From contig CM034310.1 of the NCBI GenBank assembly GCA_019925795.1, positions 14,776,764 to 14,840,763 of the forward strand: DNA of 64,000 nucleotides, given 5' to 3'. The notes under the pieces are model-generated. The model did no database searches, had not been told where the DNA came from, and saw only the letters and a program-made list of their open reading frames with translations. The position numbers and the translations under genes were made by a program. This DNA is from Dendrobium chrysotoxum (Eukaryota > Streptophyta > Magnoliopsida > Asparagales > Orchidaceae). Shown piece by piece: positions 21,883-33,880 of this stretch (positions are counted from its first letter, which is position 1; each line of letters starts with the position of its first letter).

Positions 21883-24237
21883 ATGTCTCTTCTCATCCTT
21901 ATCTTTCTTCTTCTTCTTCTATTGTCTTCTTGATATCTTCCCTTTGCTTCTTCTTCTCTCATAATCTTCTCCATTATTCCCACAACTTTATAAGTGATCT
22001 AAGCCTTAATCCCTCTAAAATCGTACATGAGATTAGAGTTAAAACTTGCTCTTTACTTTCTCTGTGGTGTGGGGGAGTGCCGATCTTTTCCAATTTCTAT
22101 TTCATGGCATAAATCCCCATCCTTCCCTTATAACATTCTTCATGCAGAATTCTGTGGAGTTGCTAAGATGACTTTAGTCTGTATTTAAGTTACAGCTGAA
22201 GCTATTAACTACATAATTCTTATAAAGGATTCTTTGTATGACTCATTTGGTTGTCTGAAATTTGAAGTGTTTTGAATTATAACAAAATTTGCTAGATTTC
22301 TCTGTTTGACTAGATGCAGTTAGAAATAAGAATGGATTTGAGTGAGAAATGTTATTGGTTTACACGTGGTGATTCACTGATTTGTTCTTCCATTATGCAT
22401 GGAATTATTAGTTGAATTTCTATCTGCATGACGGGGCTCTAAATGGCATTTCGAGGATGTGCTCCTTCTTGAGAATGTTGTAAAATGCTTTGTAAAAATA
22501 TTTAGAATTTGTTGTCCGTCATCCCAAAATCTTAGTGAGTTTTTATGTTGATTGTATCGTGGTGAGCTTAACTAAATATGTAAATTGACTTCCACCATCC
22601 CATAGTATAGCATTTCAGCAAACTCTTACGTATATTTCTTCCTTTTGCTATGGAACAAAGGTGCTATATTGAATATTATTTTGCTCATTCGTTATGTCAA
22701 TTGGTTGGAGAGTGAAATGTGTGTCAAACATTAGATTGGTTAAATAAGTCAAAGAGGAAACTCCAGTAATTAGGTTTTACAAGGCATATTGATCATTTAG
22801 AACTCTTTGATCAATTGTTTTGAGAACTGAGAACTAGCAGCATAGTATAGTGTGGGTTTTTTTTTTTTAATGCTAGTTGCTCTGCTTTGATTGGGACACT
22901 TACTTTACAATACGCTTATATGAGTTTATTTGTTCTGTGAAGAAATATGAAGCAAGTTGATTTTTTTTTTGGGCATATATGTGTACATTTTGATGTTCCA
23001 CCTATACACACATCAAAATAAAAAATAGATTTTGTACTTGTGCCAGCTATCCATATCTTAACATGGCAGAATGAGTTGTTTATATGTATTCAACACAAAA
23101 GTAGAGAAATATCTTTGATAACTAGCATGCAGGTTTTGGTAATACATATGCAACTCATTCAAGGGTTATAAAGATTTATTGAAAGATTTGATTTAATTGT
23201 TTGAAGTGTTTCCTTGATTTGAATAAATTGAAGCATTTAGTTCATATTAATTAAGAGATTGGATTCATTTGGTTTTATGGTTCCTTGTTTTCCATAAGAT
23301 CTGAGAGAGAGAATTTGTTGGACTTCTATTGGGTGTTCAATATTCTTATGTTGTGGGATATTTCTAATACCCTATTGCCTTATTGTTGAAATTGAGGGCA
23401 GATAAATTCATTTCTCCTTTTGGGAGAATAAGGGAAGGATCACATGAGAGCTCAGATGCATTTAGATATAAAACATATTATCATCTTGAAAGATGAGTGA
23501 CTGCTCCTGCTCCATTTTGAATGGTTGCATCTTCTCTTTTTTTTTTTTGCTTTACAAAAATCTGAGAGGATTAGTGGTTGGTTATAAAAGAATGGATGTA
23601 GAAGCTATCTCGATCATGCAGTTTTTCTTGAGAGATAGAGCATGAAAGGACTTGTTTGAGTTTGTATGGTCTTTACTATATAATAAGGTCATTTTGAAAG
23701 AAGAAGGGAGGTGGGCTTGTTCTGTTAGATATCACAAGTTACATCTTCTCTTCTTTGTATATGGGTTAGTGAAGTTGGTGAGGTTGCAGCTATGTAACTT
23801 TGTGTTTTAATGTCTATTCCTTGAAAGCACCTTCCCCCACTAGTAGATGAAATGTGACTGTCCCCTTTATGTTGGGATAATAAATTCCCATGTACTTCAT
23901 ATGTGGATACATTGGTGGTTGTGAACTTTTGGAAAAGTATCATATGGTTGTAAGTTTTTGGAGAAGAAATGATTTGCATCTATTCTGTTCATTCTTCCAT
24001 AAGCGTTCAAGTTGGAATCATACATTATATGGGCATTCATAATTTAAAACAAGCAAGTTGATAGGAATAATCCCATGTAGTATTCTCATGTTTCAAAATT
24101 TCCTATGGATATATAGTTCACTTTTGACCTTTTTTGGAAAGACATGAGGGTTGCATAAACATCTATATCTAGTGAAATTCACAAGTTTGGGTTGGAAGGA
24201 TTTGTCCACATGTTTCATAGTAGATGATGTGAAGGTT
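21883..24237 (+). other. T-rich intron-like sequence, no recognised exon
   Basis: This stretch has strong T-over-A bias, T runs near 22860, 22960 and 23540, and no long open frame on the plus strand. It looks like plant intron or LTR leader. I see no exon with a recognisable product. Confidence 0.35.
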
Positions 24238-24520
24238 CCAAACTGTTTTAAGAATGAGCCACATGCAGATTTTCATGTGTTTTGTATTCCAAATTACTTT
24301 GGAGAAGAGTTGTGTGCAGATTTTTACTATTTCCATGTCTCGAGCTGATTTTGAGAGGAGTTATATGCAGTTTTTTACTGTTTTCATGTCTCAAACTGAT
24401 TTGGAGAGGAGTTGTATGCAATTTTCCTCTTGTTTCATACTCCAAACTGATTTGGAGATAAGTTAGATGCATATTTTCATGGGTTTTATACTCCAAGCTA
24501 TTTTAGAGATGGATTAGAGG
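24238..24520. repeat. 51-bp minisatellite, five full units plus a partial
   Basis: Units begin at 24238, 24289, 24340, 24391, 24442 and 24493, each exactly 51 bp apart, starting CCAAACTG or a variant. The shared core is TTTGGAGA..AGTT..ATGCA followed by a T-rich tail ending CATGTCT or similar. Because 51 is a multiple of three, 17-residue periodic frames stay open on both strands. I see no start context or domain that makes either frame a credible protein. Confidence 0.9.
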
Positions 24521-25500
24521 TAACTTTTCTATACCCTAGTTGATTAAGGGATTTGCAATATTACATGTTTTGGCATGAAGTTGTGTTTACAAGTTTAAGT
24601 CAAAATACCCCACGTTAAAGAAACTCGTTGTTTGTTTTGCATTGAAAAGTTCTATGTTTTGCTTTGTTTGAGAGATTCTATGAGTTGTTTTGGATTTTTG
24701 AGACCTTATGAATTGTTTTATATTTGAGGAGCTCGATACTAAAAGGCTCTCTTAGTTCTCTTTTTCATGGATGATTTTCTTCTTCTTACTTGCATTTTCT
24801 TCTAAATATAAGCTTATGTATGTAGAGTGGAACCATGTTTGGGTTTAAAGTTAAAAATTTTATTTGGGTTTTGGTTTCAAGACTGGGTTTTCTTCTCTAC
24901 TGCTTTGAGTCTTATATGAGAAATGATTTGAATAATTGTGTCAAATATTTCGAGTGTTGTCTTAAAATGTGGGAACATTAAATAACATCCAAATTTTCCT
25001 TCCTCTTATTTGCATTTGGCTTAAATGCTGAATTGGAACCAAGGGTGGGTTAAAGACATGCCTGACTTTGGCAGGGCATGCCTATCAATAAGATGCTAAC
25101 ATTCCATAAAAATAATAAATAAAGACCATTTTTGTAACAATGTGGGGAGTTCTTAAAATTTGGACAGTCCTGGAGAGCAAACAGCCGAGCTAACATCCAG
25201 ACAAAAGAAAATGTATATTTTTATTTAATAGCATTTTATTTTGATTATTTGCATATTGAACATGATCTTGCTCTCATCCAATTTTCTTTATTCTCCTGCG
25301 AGGTACTTTTGGGAAAGCAAAGGAGAAGGATCTTTTGGAGCGATAGACGAAGGAGCTTGGACAATCGGATCCGAGTATCAGTCGCCCCCATTCATTCTGG
25401 TGGGGGTGCTATGGGCGATACCATCGGGTCATAGCCCCCGGTGTTGTGAGTTTTCTTAAAACTTAGATAGCCTCTAGGGAGCCCATTTGTGTGTACGTTC
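24521..25500. other. Unassigned, intron- or LTR-like
   Basis: No gene is recognised. A more GC-rich part at about 25295-25450 has GCGAGGTACTTTTGGG, a donor-like site, and short open frames without motifs. Confidence 0.3.
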
Positions 25501-26643
25501 TTCTATCTTTAGGGCCCTGTAGAAACTTCAATTCTTAGGTAATTTTCTTATTTTATTTTATTTTAGATCCCTAAACCCACTTACACATATACGAGTGTCT
25601 AAAGGGTTAGAAGTAAAACCTCTTTTCATTCCTTACAACACTAGTGACACATAAGGACAAAAATTAAGGACTGAGTCTTAGAGAACTTAGACTTAGGATG
25701 CATGCTCCCTTAGGATAGAAACACTAAATATAGAAAACCTAGTTACACATCACCCTTGGGCTAGTTTGCCTTAATTCATTAATAAAACAGTAAAATCAAT
25801 CATAATCTAAATCAGAAATGCATTAAAACACTTAATCTTCAATCAAACTACAATCAGCATACGAAATCACTAGGAGGTAAAACTTGAACATGAATTTGAA
25901 TTAAATTTCACTAATTTATTTAACATCTTTTAATTAAATATTAACTAGATAAAAATCATTAAAACAAACTTAAATTCAAAAGAGTTATAAAATTGGAAAA
26001 ACAAACCTAACTCAAACTAAAAGACTTATAATACCCAAACTTTGAAAATTCGTAACTAATTACAAAAAAATCCAAATCAAGTAAATCAAAAAACACTCAA
26101 CTCTAATCAAAGTCTACTATTCATTAAAAATATTAACTTTCCAAAAATCAACCAAATTTGAAAATTCAACTCTCCGGTCAACCGTAGTTCTATACCTAGG
26201 GCCCGAAACTCCTAAAATCATAACTTTGCCTAAAAAACTCGAAATCCAACAAACTAATAGTCTAATTACTCATAGTAAGACCTAATATTTAATAAAAATA
26301 TTAACTCCCCTAGAACCAACCTATTTCTAAAAATGACTTTTTGGACCCCCTTAACCTAAATAATAGGTAGACCCGGATCTTCTAAAATCCGCTAATGCAA
26401 CTTAAACTTCAAATAATGCTACCCTTAGTATTAAAATGAAATAACCAGCTAACTAACTAAAAATTGACCCTAATTTACTAATATTTGAGCTTTAACCAAA
26501 TCCTCCTTTTCAAACTTTCAACAAATGTTAACTCAAAGTAACTTAAACTAACTACCCAATATAGGACATATCCAAAGCCACACAAGCCCACTACACACAC
26601 ATGGAATTGTTTGTTTAGGCACCACTTCTAGTTCTAAGTTAGG
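25501..26643. repeat. A/C-rich degenerate tandem repeat of a gypsy-type element
   Basis: Units of roughly 160 bp recur. Each carries a TTCATAACTAATT-like word followed by GAAAAATCCAAAT and then CTAATATTT..TTAAAATAT; examples start near 26050 and 26215. The same unit is present at 47330 and 63780. Tandem 3' blocks of this kind are common in Tat/Ogre gypsy elements, which is the likely source. Confidence 0.45.
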
Positions 26644-27819
26644 TCGATATTTTACTTTTCTTTTTTCTGTAATGTGACGCTCTTGCATGTGGCACGTGTG
26701 ATGTTTATTTTGACTTGGAGTGTTTGTTTATTTTATTATTGTACTGTACTTTACCTGTGGTGTGATGGGCAATAGATTACCCATATGTTAGGGATGATTT
26801 TGATACTGACGATATTTTCTGCAGGTGGCCATGCTCATACAGCGCTAAAATGGGGCTAAAAATAAATAAATCATAAATTATTGCTACCGGTGCTTTAGCT
26901 GCTTAGCCCCCAAATAAATAAGAGCATGGCCAAGTGTGGCTGGTTTGAGTACTTTTATTTTCATATATAACTGCTTGGGATGATTGGCTTTGATTGCTTA
27001 GGATAACCCTGCAGGAGAGTCTAAATTTTTCTTTTTAAATTCTGATGTAATGTGTTTGATGTTAAGAGTTATGAAAGTCTATAAAATGGGGCATTTAAAT
27101 AGAGGATTAGGGATCCAAAGGGAAAAGAAAGTCCCTTCACGGGGAATTTCTTTTCATTTGGATATCCTACTGGCAGTGTACTACGAGAAGACTAAAAGAA
27201 GGCGATCCACAGGAGGACTAGAGGATGAAGATCGATATTTTACTTTTCTTTTTTCTGTGATGTGACGCTCTTGCATGTGGCACGTGTGATGTTTATTTTG
27301 ACTTAGAGTGTTTGTTTATTTTATTATTGTACTGTACTTTACCTATGGTGTGATGGGCAATAGATTACCCATATGTTAGGGATGATTTTGATACTGATGA
27401 TATTTTCTGCAGGTGGCCATGCTCATACAGCGCTAAAATGGGGCTAAAAATAAATAAATCATAAATTATTGCTACCGGTGCTTTATCTGCTTAGCCCCCA
27501 AATAAATAAGAGCATGGCCAAGTGTGGCTGGTTTGAGTACTTTTATTTTCATATATAACTGCTTGGGATGATTGACTTTGATTGCTTAGGATAACCCTGC
27601 AGGAGAGTCTAAATTTTTCTTTTTAAATTCTGATGTAATGTGTTTGATGTTAAGAGTTATGAAAGTCTATAAAATGGGGCATTTAAATAGAGGATTAGGG
27701 ATCCAAAGGGAAAAGAAAGTCCCTTCACGGGGAATTTCTTTTCATTTGGATATCCTACTGGCGGTGTACTACGAGAAGACTAAAAGAAGGCGATCCACGG
27801 GAGGACTAGAGGATGAAGA
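26644..27819 (+). repeat. 588-bp near-perfect tandem duplication
   Basis: Copy 1 is 26644-27231 and copy 2 is 27232-27819, with a period of exactly 588. By eye I count about seven single-base differences and no indel. The junction has a two- to three-base microhomology (TC/TCG). Each copy contains the same 71-codon-type frame starting MCLMLRVMKV, which has no recognised domain and is probably transposon leader rather than a gene. Confidence 0.95.
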
Positions 27820-29400
27820 TCAAGATACAAAAATGCCTCATTTTAAAACTTGCGTCATTCTGTAGGATTAGAATCCAGATTGTTGTCGGTGAGGCCTGGC
27901 CACTATTACTTTTCTGCAGACCCTGGGTTGTACTTATGCGGCACTTGCCATGGACTGTGGACTCTTTCTTACTCTGCTCTGTGGATTTATATTGATGTGT
28001 TTATTTTGTGTGCGCAGTAGAAATTACCTGCTTTTCTTAGGTTTCTTTCTTGCATGTGTTTGGCCTGATTTCGCTAGGCTCTTTAGGAATAAAATTTTTC
28101 TACTCGTAATTAATATTTTAAATTCTAAGAATTAAATAACATAGAAACTTAACGACCTAGGAAATAGCCGGAATCGTACGGGGTCACATGCATATCATTG
28201 CATTCTCTCCCTCCTTGCTATAAGACACTTCCCTGCCTGCGAGTAGAGTCTAAATAATCTGACCTATGAGGATGAAGTGCTGGATCTGGGGAAGTCTAGT
28301 TACTTCTAAAAAATTATTTTTTATAAGCCTTTTTAAAAATTCTATGCATATTTGATTTGAGATCTTGAACCAGCATGCATTGCATTAGAAACTAACTAAA
28401 TTAAAATTTTAATTACATTAGCTCTAGGAGCAATCACCCTTCATAAGTCCGAGGTCAATTAGGAAACTCTCTAGACGTCGGCCTCACTTTCAAGAACTTA
28501 TCTATCCACCCATCTTTCATATAGACTGGACAGCATGGATTTTATACGACTAGGTGGTTAGCTGGCTTTCCTTTTCAGGCAGGATATAAGCCCAGAATGT
28601 ATTAGCTAGGACACGGGTGTTAGTGTTGTGCGTAGAACACCAAACCCACTAGATCTAGGGTTCAAGGCTAGTACTATTAGTGTCTCGTAGTACGCCTCAT
28701 TGGTGGGTAAGCCTCCTTTCCTTCAGAGGCTATAAATCCTACCTATCTGCGTCATATGGATGACGCCACCTCCATCTTTCTCTGTTGTATTCTTTGAGTG
28801 CATGATTTTTTTTTCTCCAGTTTCTTTTCACTACCTTAGTCCATCCGATGCTGATTTGAGCTGTGTATGTTGACTAAGCCAATCTGAACACTTCTTTCCC
28901 TTTGGGTAGGATTTTCTAGTCTTCGCCGTACGTGTCGATCCCATTTAGGAAAGCATAATATAGAATCGTTAATCGAGGGTTTTCTCAGGCCCCAGCTTGA
29001 GATGTAATTAACTACGGGGGTTGCGCCTATGGGAAACTGAATCCCACTTTCAAATAAACCCCACTCGAGCTGATGTATTGGGTGGGAGAAACCCGTTGTG
29101 ATGATAAGGTCACATATATTATTACCCATCGGGGTGTGCTGGTGAGAGTCACTATCCTCAATGGTTAATCATATGTGTGATCAAATCTGCCCTTCCATTG
29201 GCCAAATACAATCTCCCCTCGCGGGGCGGCGGTGTTTGTTTCCCTTTCGGAGGTCCATATCCACTTAGCGTCTCAAATCCATAAAGTCTGATCTTATGCA
29301 AATACAATAGTGATGAGAGGTATAGAAGAGGAATGAGCCTTAAGCCCAACCATGAATGATACTATGCTAATGTAATTATGAACTATCCTTCTATATGATT
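27820..29400 (+). repeat. Remainder of an old gypsy-type repeat (related to 8.1-9.6 kb)
   Basis: No coding domain is recognised. A TATA-like CTATAAATCC near 28728 followed by leader-like sequence suggests an LTR. The segment around 29006-29100 (GATGTAATTAACTACGGGGG and following) matches the 9540-9610 region. Minus-strand open frames at 28836-29349 have no motif and are treated as chance. Confidence 0.4.
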
Positions 29401-30059
29401 AAATACAAATCTATATGTTTTACTCAAGCCATGCATGAAGGACAGGGCTAATTAGGATTAGCCACTATAAAGTGGATTAGGTTTGAAATATTAGTGATAT
29501 TTTAAGAATTTACCTAACAGTAGTTATGCATTAATTTAAAAAAAAGGTTGATTTTAAGCCCTATGTATATTTTATCTTACGAAATAAAATTTTATCTTTA
29601 TAAAAAAATTAACATCTGAAGAGCCTAATGTTGACTCTATTAGAGCCACCACAAGCAAAATAAAGAAAGAAATTTAGAAAAAAAATGTAGTTCTACTGTG
29701 CAATCAATGTAAACACTTCAATCATCACAGAATAAATAATAATGAAAGGCTAGAAATGATGTTGGATTCTATAATACACCACAGGAAAAAAGAAATAGAT
29801 GTAGATGAGCTCTAATATAACTACAACTCAGTCATAAAACTATACAACAATGAAATTGTGTGGGGGGTTTTGATCGATCTTCACATATTTTGCCTATTGC
29901 CTTCTGAAATGCACACACCTCCATGAATTTCCAATTTAAAATTATATTTAAAAAGAAAAATTATATCAATTTTCTTACAAAATCGAGATAAACACGATTA
30001 TAATACATGCAAAATACATATTAGCACGATTATATATATATATATATATAATGGCAGTA
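29401..30059. other. AT-rich sequence with TA microsatellite
   Basis: No gene seen. A (TA)n run lies at about 30029-30051. Confidence 0.5.
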
Positions 30060-32345
30060 TTTTTGTGATGCCCCAGAATTTAATTTTAAAAAAATGTTCT
30101 TTTATCTTTTAATAAATAACGACAAGAGCAACCTAATTTCTTTTATTAATATAAACACTAGTGAAAATAAAATTAGCAATCAAAACATTAATATATACAT
30201 CTATATTTATTTTCCCAAAAATTATATATAATATTCATGATTTATAAAATCATATTATAACTACTTTATCTTGAGTATAAAAGAATAGCTAACTAATAAG
30301 AGCCTGAACCTGAACAATCCCGATTAATCTCACTCCTGCTCCTTTTTCCCTGACTTGAAATTGTTTAACCATATATAATGAGCTAAAAAACCCAATAGGT
30401 CACCAAAATTTATAGCTGAACTCAACACATTGTAAGGAAATAATATACCTGTCAATAGTCAAATCATAATTGTAGCATTCACATGATTATAAGATAATAT
30501 AATAAAGAAATCAATAAACTAGTGCAAGTGTCAAATCATTAAAACAATTGTCATATTAATACTACAATTAGTACAGAAAGCGTATAAACATCAAATTAAA
30601 ATATCGATAAAGACTCAAAATCATGTCATTGCAGTAAAATCATATAAAAATAATTGTATCTGTGTATCACATGCTCAAAAATATCATATTAGTGTCAACT
30701 CAATATCAGTGTTCAGTGCACATGTTCAATATATATCATGTGATCAGCATATTAATAATAGTAGAGTAATAGTAACATCAGCATCATGGGTGGTCATAAT
30801 AGTAAAGTCATACAGTGGTAGTGATTCAATAACATGCATTCTAATAATCATATTAAACATATAAAAGTCCTGGCTATAACAGTGTTTTCAAGTATCAATG
30901 CTAGAATCAGTAACCCGTTGGCTCATTATAGTCATCACTTTTTACCCATTGGTACAGTAATAACTCAAAACCAACCAATGGCTTTAACCATCTAAAGCAT
31001 CTTAAACGAGAATGTAACTTTTAATAAGATACAATAAAGAAAAAGGATTCATGTAGCCGACCCCACATACTGGGACAAAGGCTTGAGTTGTTGTTGTTGT
31101 TGTAAAGTAATAACTCCTTATAACTCACAATCAGTATCACTTGAATCAGTCGATGTTAACACCAAATTATAATATTTAAAGAAAAGCCCATCAACCTACC
31201 ATCTTATAAGGGTTAGTCAGTCTCCAGCCAACATTAGTGAATAACTAGTATTTGCTTATTTTTCCCCACACATATATTATTATCCACTCTCATTTCAATG
31301 CATTATAGTAAATAAAGTATAATTAAGCTTAATTCAGAAAGTATTAAAATGTCATAATAGTAGACAACAGAAAATCCTACCAAGTGAAATTTACATTTTT
31401 AAAAATTAACTAAATACTATGGTTTGTATTAATAATATTCTATAGCTTTTATTAAACTAAAGTACTATTCTTAGATGCCAAAAGAAATTTTTGAATAAAC
31501 AAAAATTGCTGCTTTTCAAAGTCACCTAGCAAAAAATCTTAAATAAATACTCAAAATATTCATAATCTCGATTTCTATAATATATAAAAACTTACGCTGC
31601 GAAAGTTTTATCAATACAAAATTATTCTCATTATTCGGTAACAAAAATACAAATTTGATTAGAAAAATATCAAAAATATAAAATTATTGAAATAAAAATA
31701 TGATAAAGGTTCCTTACAGCGAGATGAGAAAATATTCCAATATGCTTGATTAACCAAAATCGCTCCACACCCTCCAAAACTTAAATTTCGTTTCTCTCTC
31801 CTCTATTTCTTTTATTTTTCCTCTAAATGCTCTTTGTTAAGCCAAGGAAAAAAAAATGCTTCAACAATGTTTTAATAAGTGGATATATATATATTTATAA
31901 TATAATAATAACATAATATTAGTATAATTATTTAATTTAATTAATTTTTAATATAAAATTCTTATAAATCATTTTGAAGCTTCAAAAATTATAAATAAAT
32001 ATCCACAAAATAATAAATTTTATTTTTAAAATTATGGCAAAATTGATTTGTAAAATAGACACCTAACGGACCCAAAATCCTCACTTGTACCGACAGATGT
32101 CAATTTCTTAAAAATTTTCACTAGTGCCCAAAAATTATGAAAAAAATCATGTAATTAAAATATTATAATATCCATGTTATAATGAAGATGATTTATGATT
32201 TGACTTATATTAACTCCTAAAAAAATTATTTGTGTGGGCCAAAATATAGGTTATTATAATTTTATTAGACCTTTAGGAATATGACTAATTGTAGAAGATA
32301 TTTCTTTAAAAATTTTAACAATTTAAGAGCAAGTGCCCACTCATC
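30060..32345 (-). repeat. Degenerate gypsy LTR related to the one at 53490-55168
   Basis: Segments such as TACTCAAAATATTCATAATC (near 31551), the neighbouring ACAAATTTGAT..AGAAAAAT and GACACCT..GGACCCAAAA align in the same order and orientation with 54300-55010. The LTR at 53490-55168 belongs to a minus-strand Tekay-type element, so this copy is also minus-strand. No internal coding part is attached. A small LINE copy has inserted into it. Confidence 0.55.
30956..31116 (+). mobile_element. 139-bp 5'-truncated RTE LINE with perfect 11-bp target duplication
   Basis: The insert (30967-31105) ends in (GTT)n and contains TTCATGTAGCCGACCCC. It aligns over its length with the 3' end of the RTE LINE at 12656-12790, including the preceding GAGAAT..TAACTTTTAAT part. 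Identical AGTAATAACTC copies at 30956-30966 and 31106-31116 flank it. Confidence 0.9.
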
Positions 32346-33513
32346 AATCTAAAAAATAAAAAAGAAAATAATCATAAATAATCCAAGAAAGAAACATAAA
32401 ATCACATCATCATAAATATAAAATATAAAATATTATCCTAGTTATACCCTATCTTAGGATGCCTATAGAAAAGTGAGCTAGCCGCACCTAAATGTGTGTA
32501 GAATTAGTGTTACCTAACTACCCAAATTTAGGTAGAAAGTTCAAGTTGCAAGATCAAGTTCATATTGTTTAATTTATTAACCCAAAAATTTATCTTTAAG
32601 TGATTAGTTATTTAGGGTAGATAAACTATAACTTAATTTTAGAGTTATAATCTTAATCATTAAGTTATAAATAACCCAAATATATAAGCCCCAACTTATG
32701 CTAGAGTTGTATATAATTAAGGAACAAATGACTCATCCCTAGTCCTACACCTAAATATGGCCAGAATATTTGTAAGGCTACAAGGTCGGTTAGCCCTTCC
32801 TTGATTTCCTAAGACTCGAGGTGGTGACACACTAAAATAAGCCTATTTTCCACTAGAAAAAAAAAATCAATGGCTTTCTATATCTAAGGTTAATCAATTT
32901 TAAAGGTTGACATATGAATGAAAAACTCACTACCTATAAATGTACAAGGTTTCTACATGACTTAATGTTTGACACTTGGGTGGCTAAGAACTTGGAATGG
33001 ACTCCTAAGGGTTGCTTTAGATTTTTTGTAAAAGGGACAATTTGTATAAATCTTTGACATAGAAATCAATTTATGATCAGTTTAGGAGTTCATAAAAATT
33101 TATTTCATATTTTTCTAACTTTTATTTGATTTTTTATGATGTTTTGAAGTTGTGGTTCAATTAATGGGTTTAATTGATTTGGAGTTGAAAAATAATAAGT
33201 TGTTGATCAAAATATCCATTTAGTTGATTATTTGTGATGGTTTAATAGATTTATAAAAATTTATTTAAAATTTTTTATTTTTCTTAAATTTTTAGTAAAT
33301 TGTTTTCATTAATCAGTTTGTGGCATCGTCACAACAGGCATAAGGACCAAGGCCTCCTTTGGACACGTAACCCCATAATTCGAGGCAGTCCTACCTATAA
33401 ATTTTATTGATGGAGTTCACTGCTGATTTATTGATTTGATTATTTTTAGCTTGGATGGTTAATTTAGTTTGATTAATTGGTTAATTGCTATTTTATTATT
33501 GGTTATTTTCATT
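32346..33513. other. AT-rich repeat-like sequence, no gene
   Basis: No coding domain is visible. GTGGCATCGTCACAACAGGC at about 33321 is similar to the reverse complement of about 47640-47680, so part of this belongs to a repeat family present there in inverted orientation. Confidence 0.4.
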
Positions 33514-33880
33514 ATGTGATAATTTCACTTGTTTATACCAGGGCTATGAGATTTATTTTACCATTCTTGGGGCTAACATAATAGCCTCGTAAGTCTGGGT
33601 TATCCAACAATCATCTTTTGATTTAAGTTTGAATTAGCTTATTAACTTAGAGTAATTTAATTATTAATTGATGAATTATCATGTAATTATTTAAGTTATG
33701 TGATAATTATCTTTATTTACACCATAGTTGTGAGGTTCATTTCACCCCCCAACCTTGGGGTTAACTTAATAGCCTTGTAAGCCCAGGTTACCCAAGAATA
33801 ACCCATTATTTAATTACTCATATTAGTTATTTAATGGGTTTTGATTTGTGATTATTACTTTAATTGATTCATTACTGATT
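33514..33880. repeat. Two diverged tandem units of about 184 bp
   Basis: ATGTGATAATT, then CTTGGGG(C/T)TAAC, then TAATAGCCT.GTAAG occur in the same order at 33514 onward and at 33698 onward, a spacing of 184. The units are clearly diverged. No gene. Confidence 0.7.

Noticed and set aside
21804..22112. Plus-strand frame as a protein gene
   Set aside because: It is Ser/Leu-rich low complexity and crosses a strong splice donor near 21880; better read as leader plus intron.
24151..24496. Periodic protein of 17-residue units
   Set aside because: Periodic frames are open on both strands because the repeat length is a multiple of three; no evidence favours either as coding.
28836..29349. Two minus-strand open frames
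   Set aside because: No motif is recognised, and the plus strand here matches a non-coding repeat also found at 9.5 kb.
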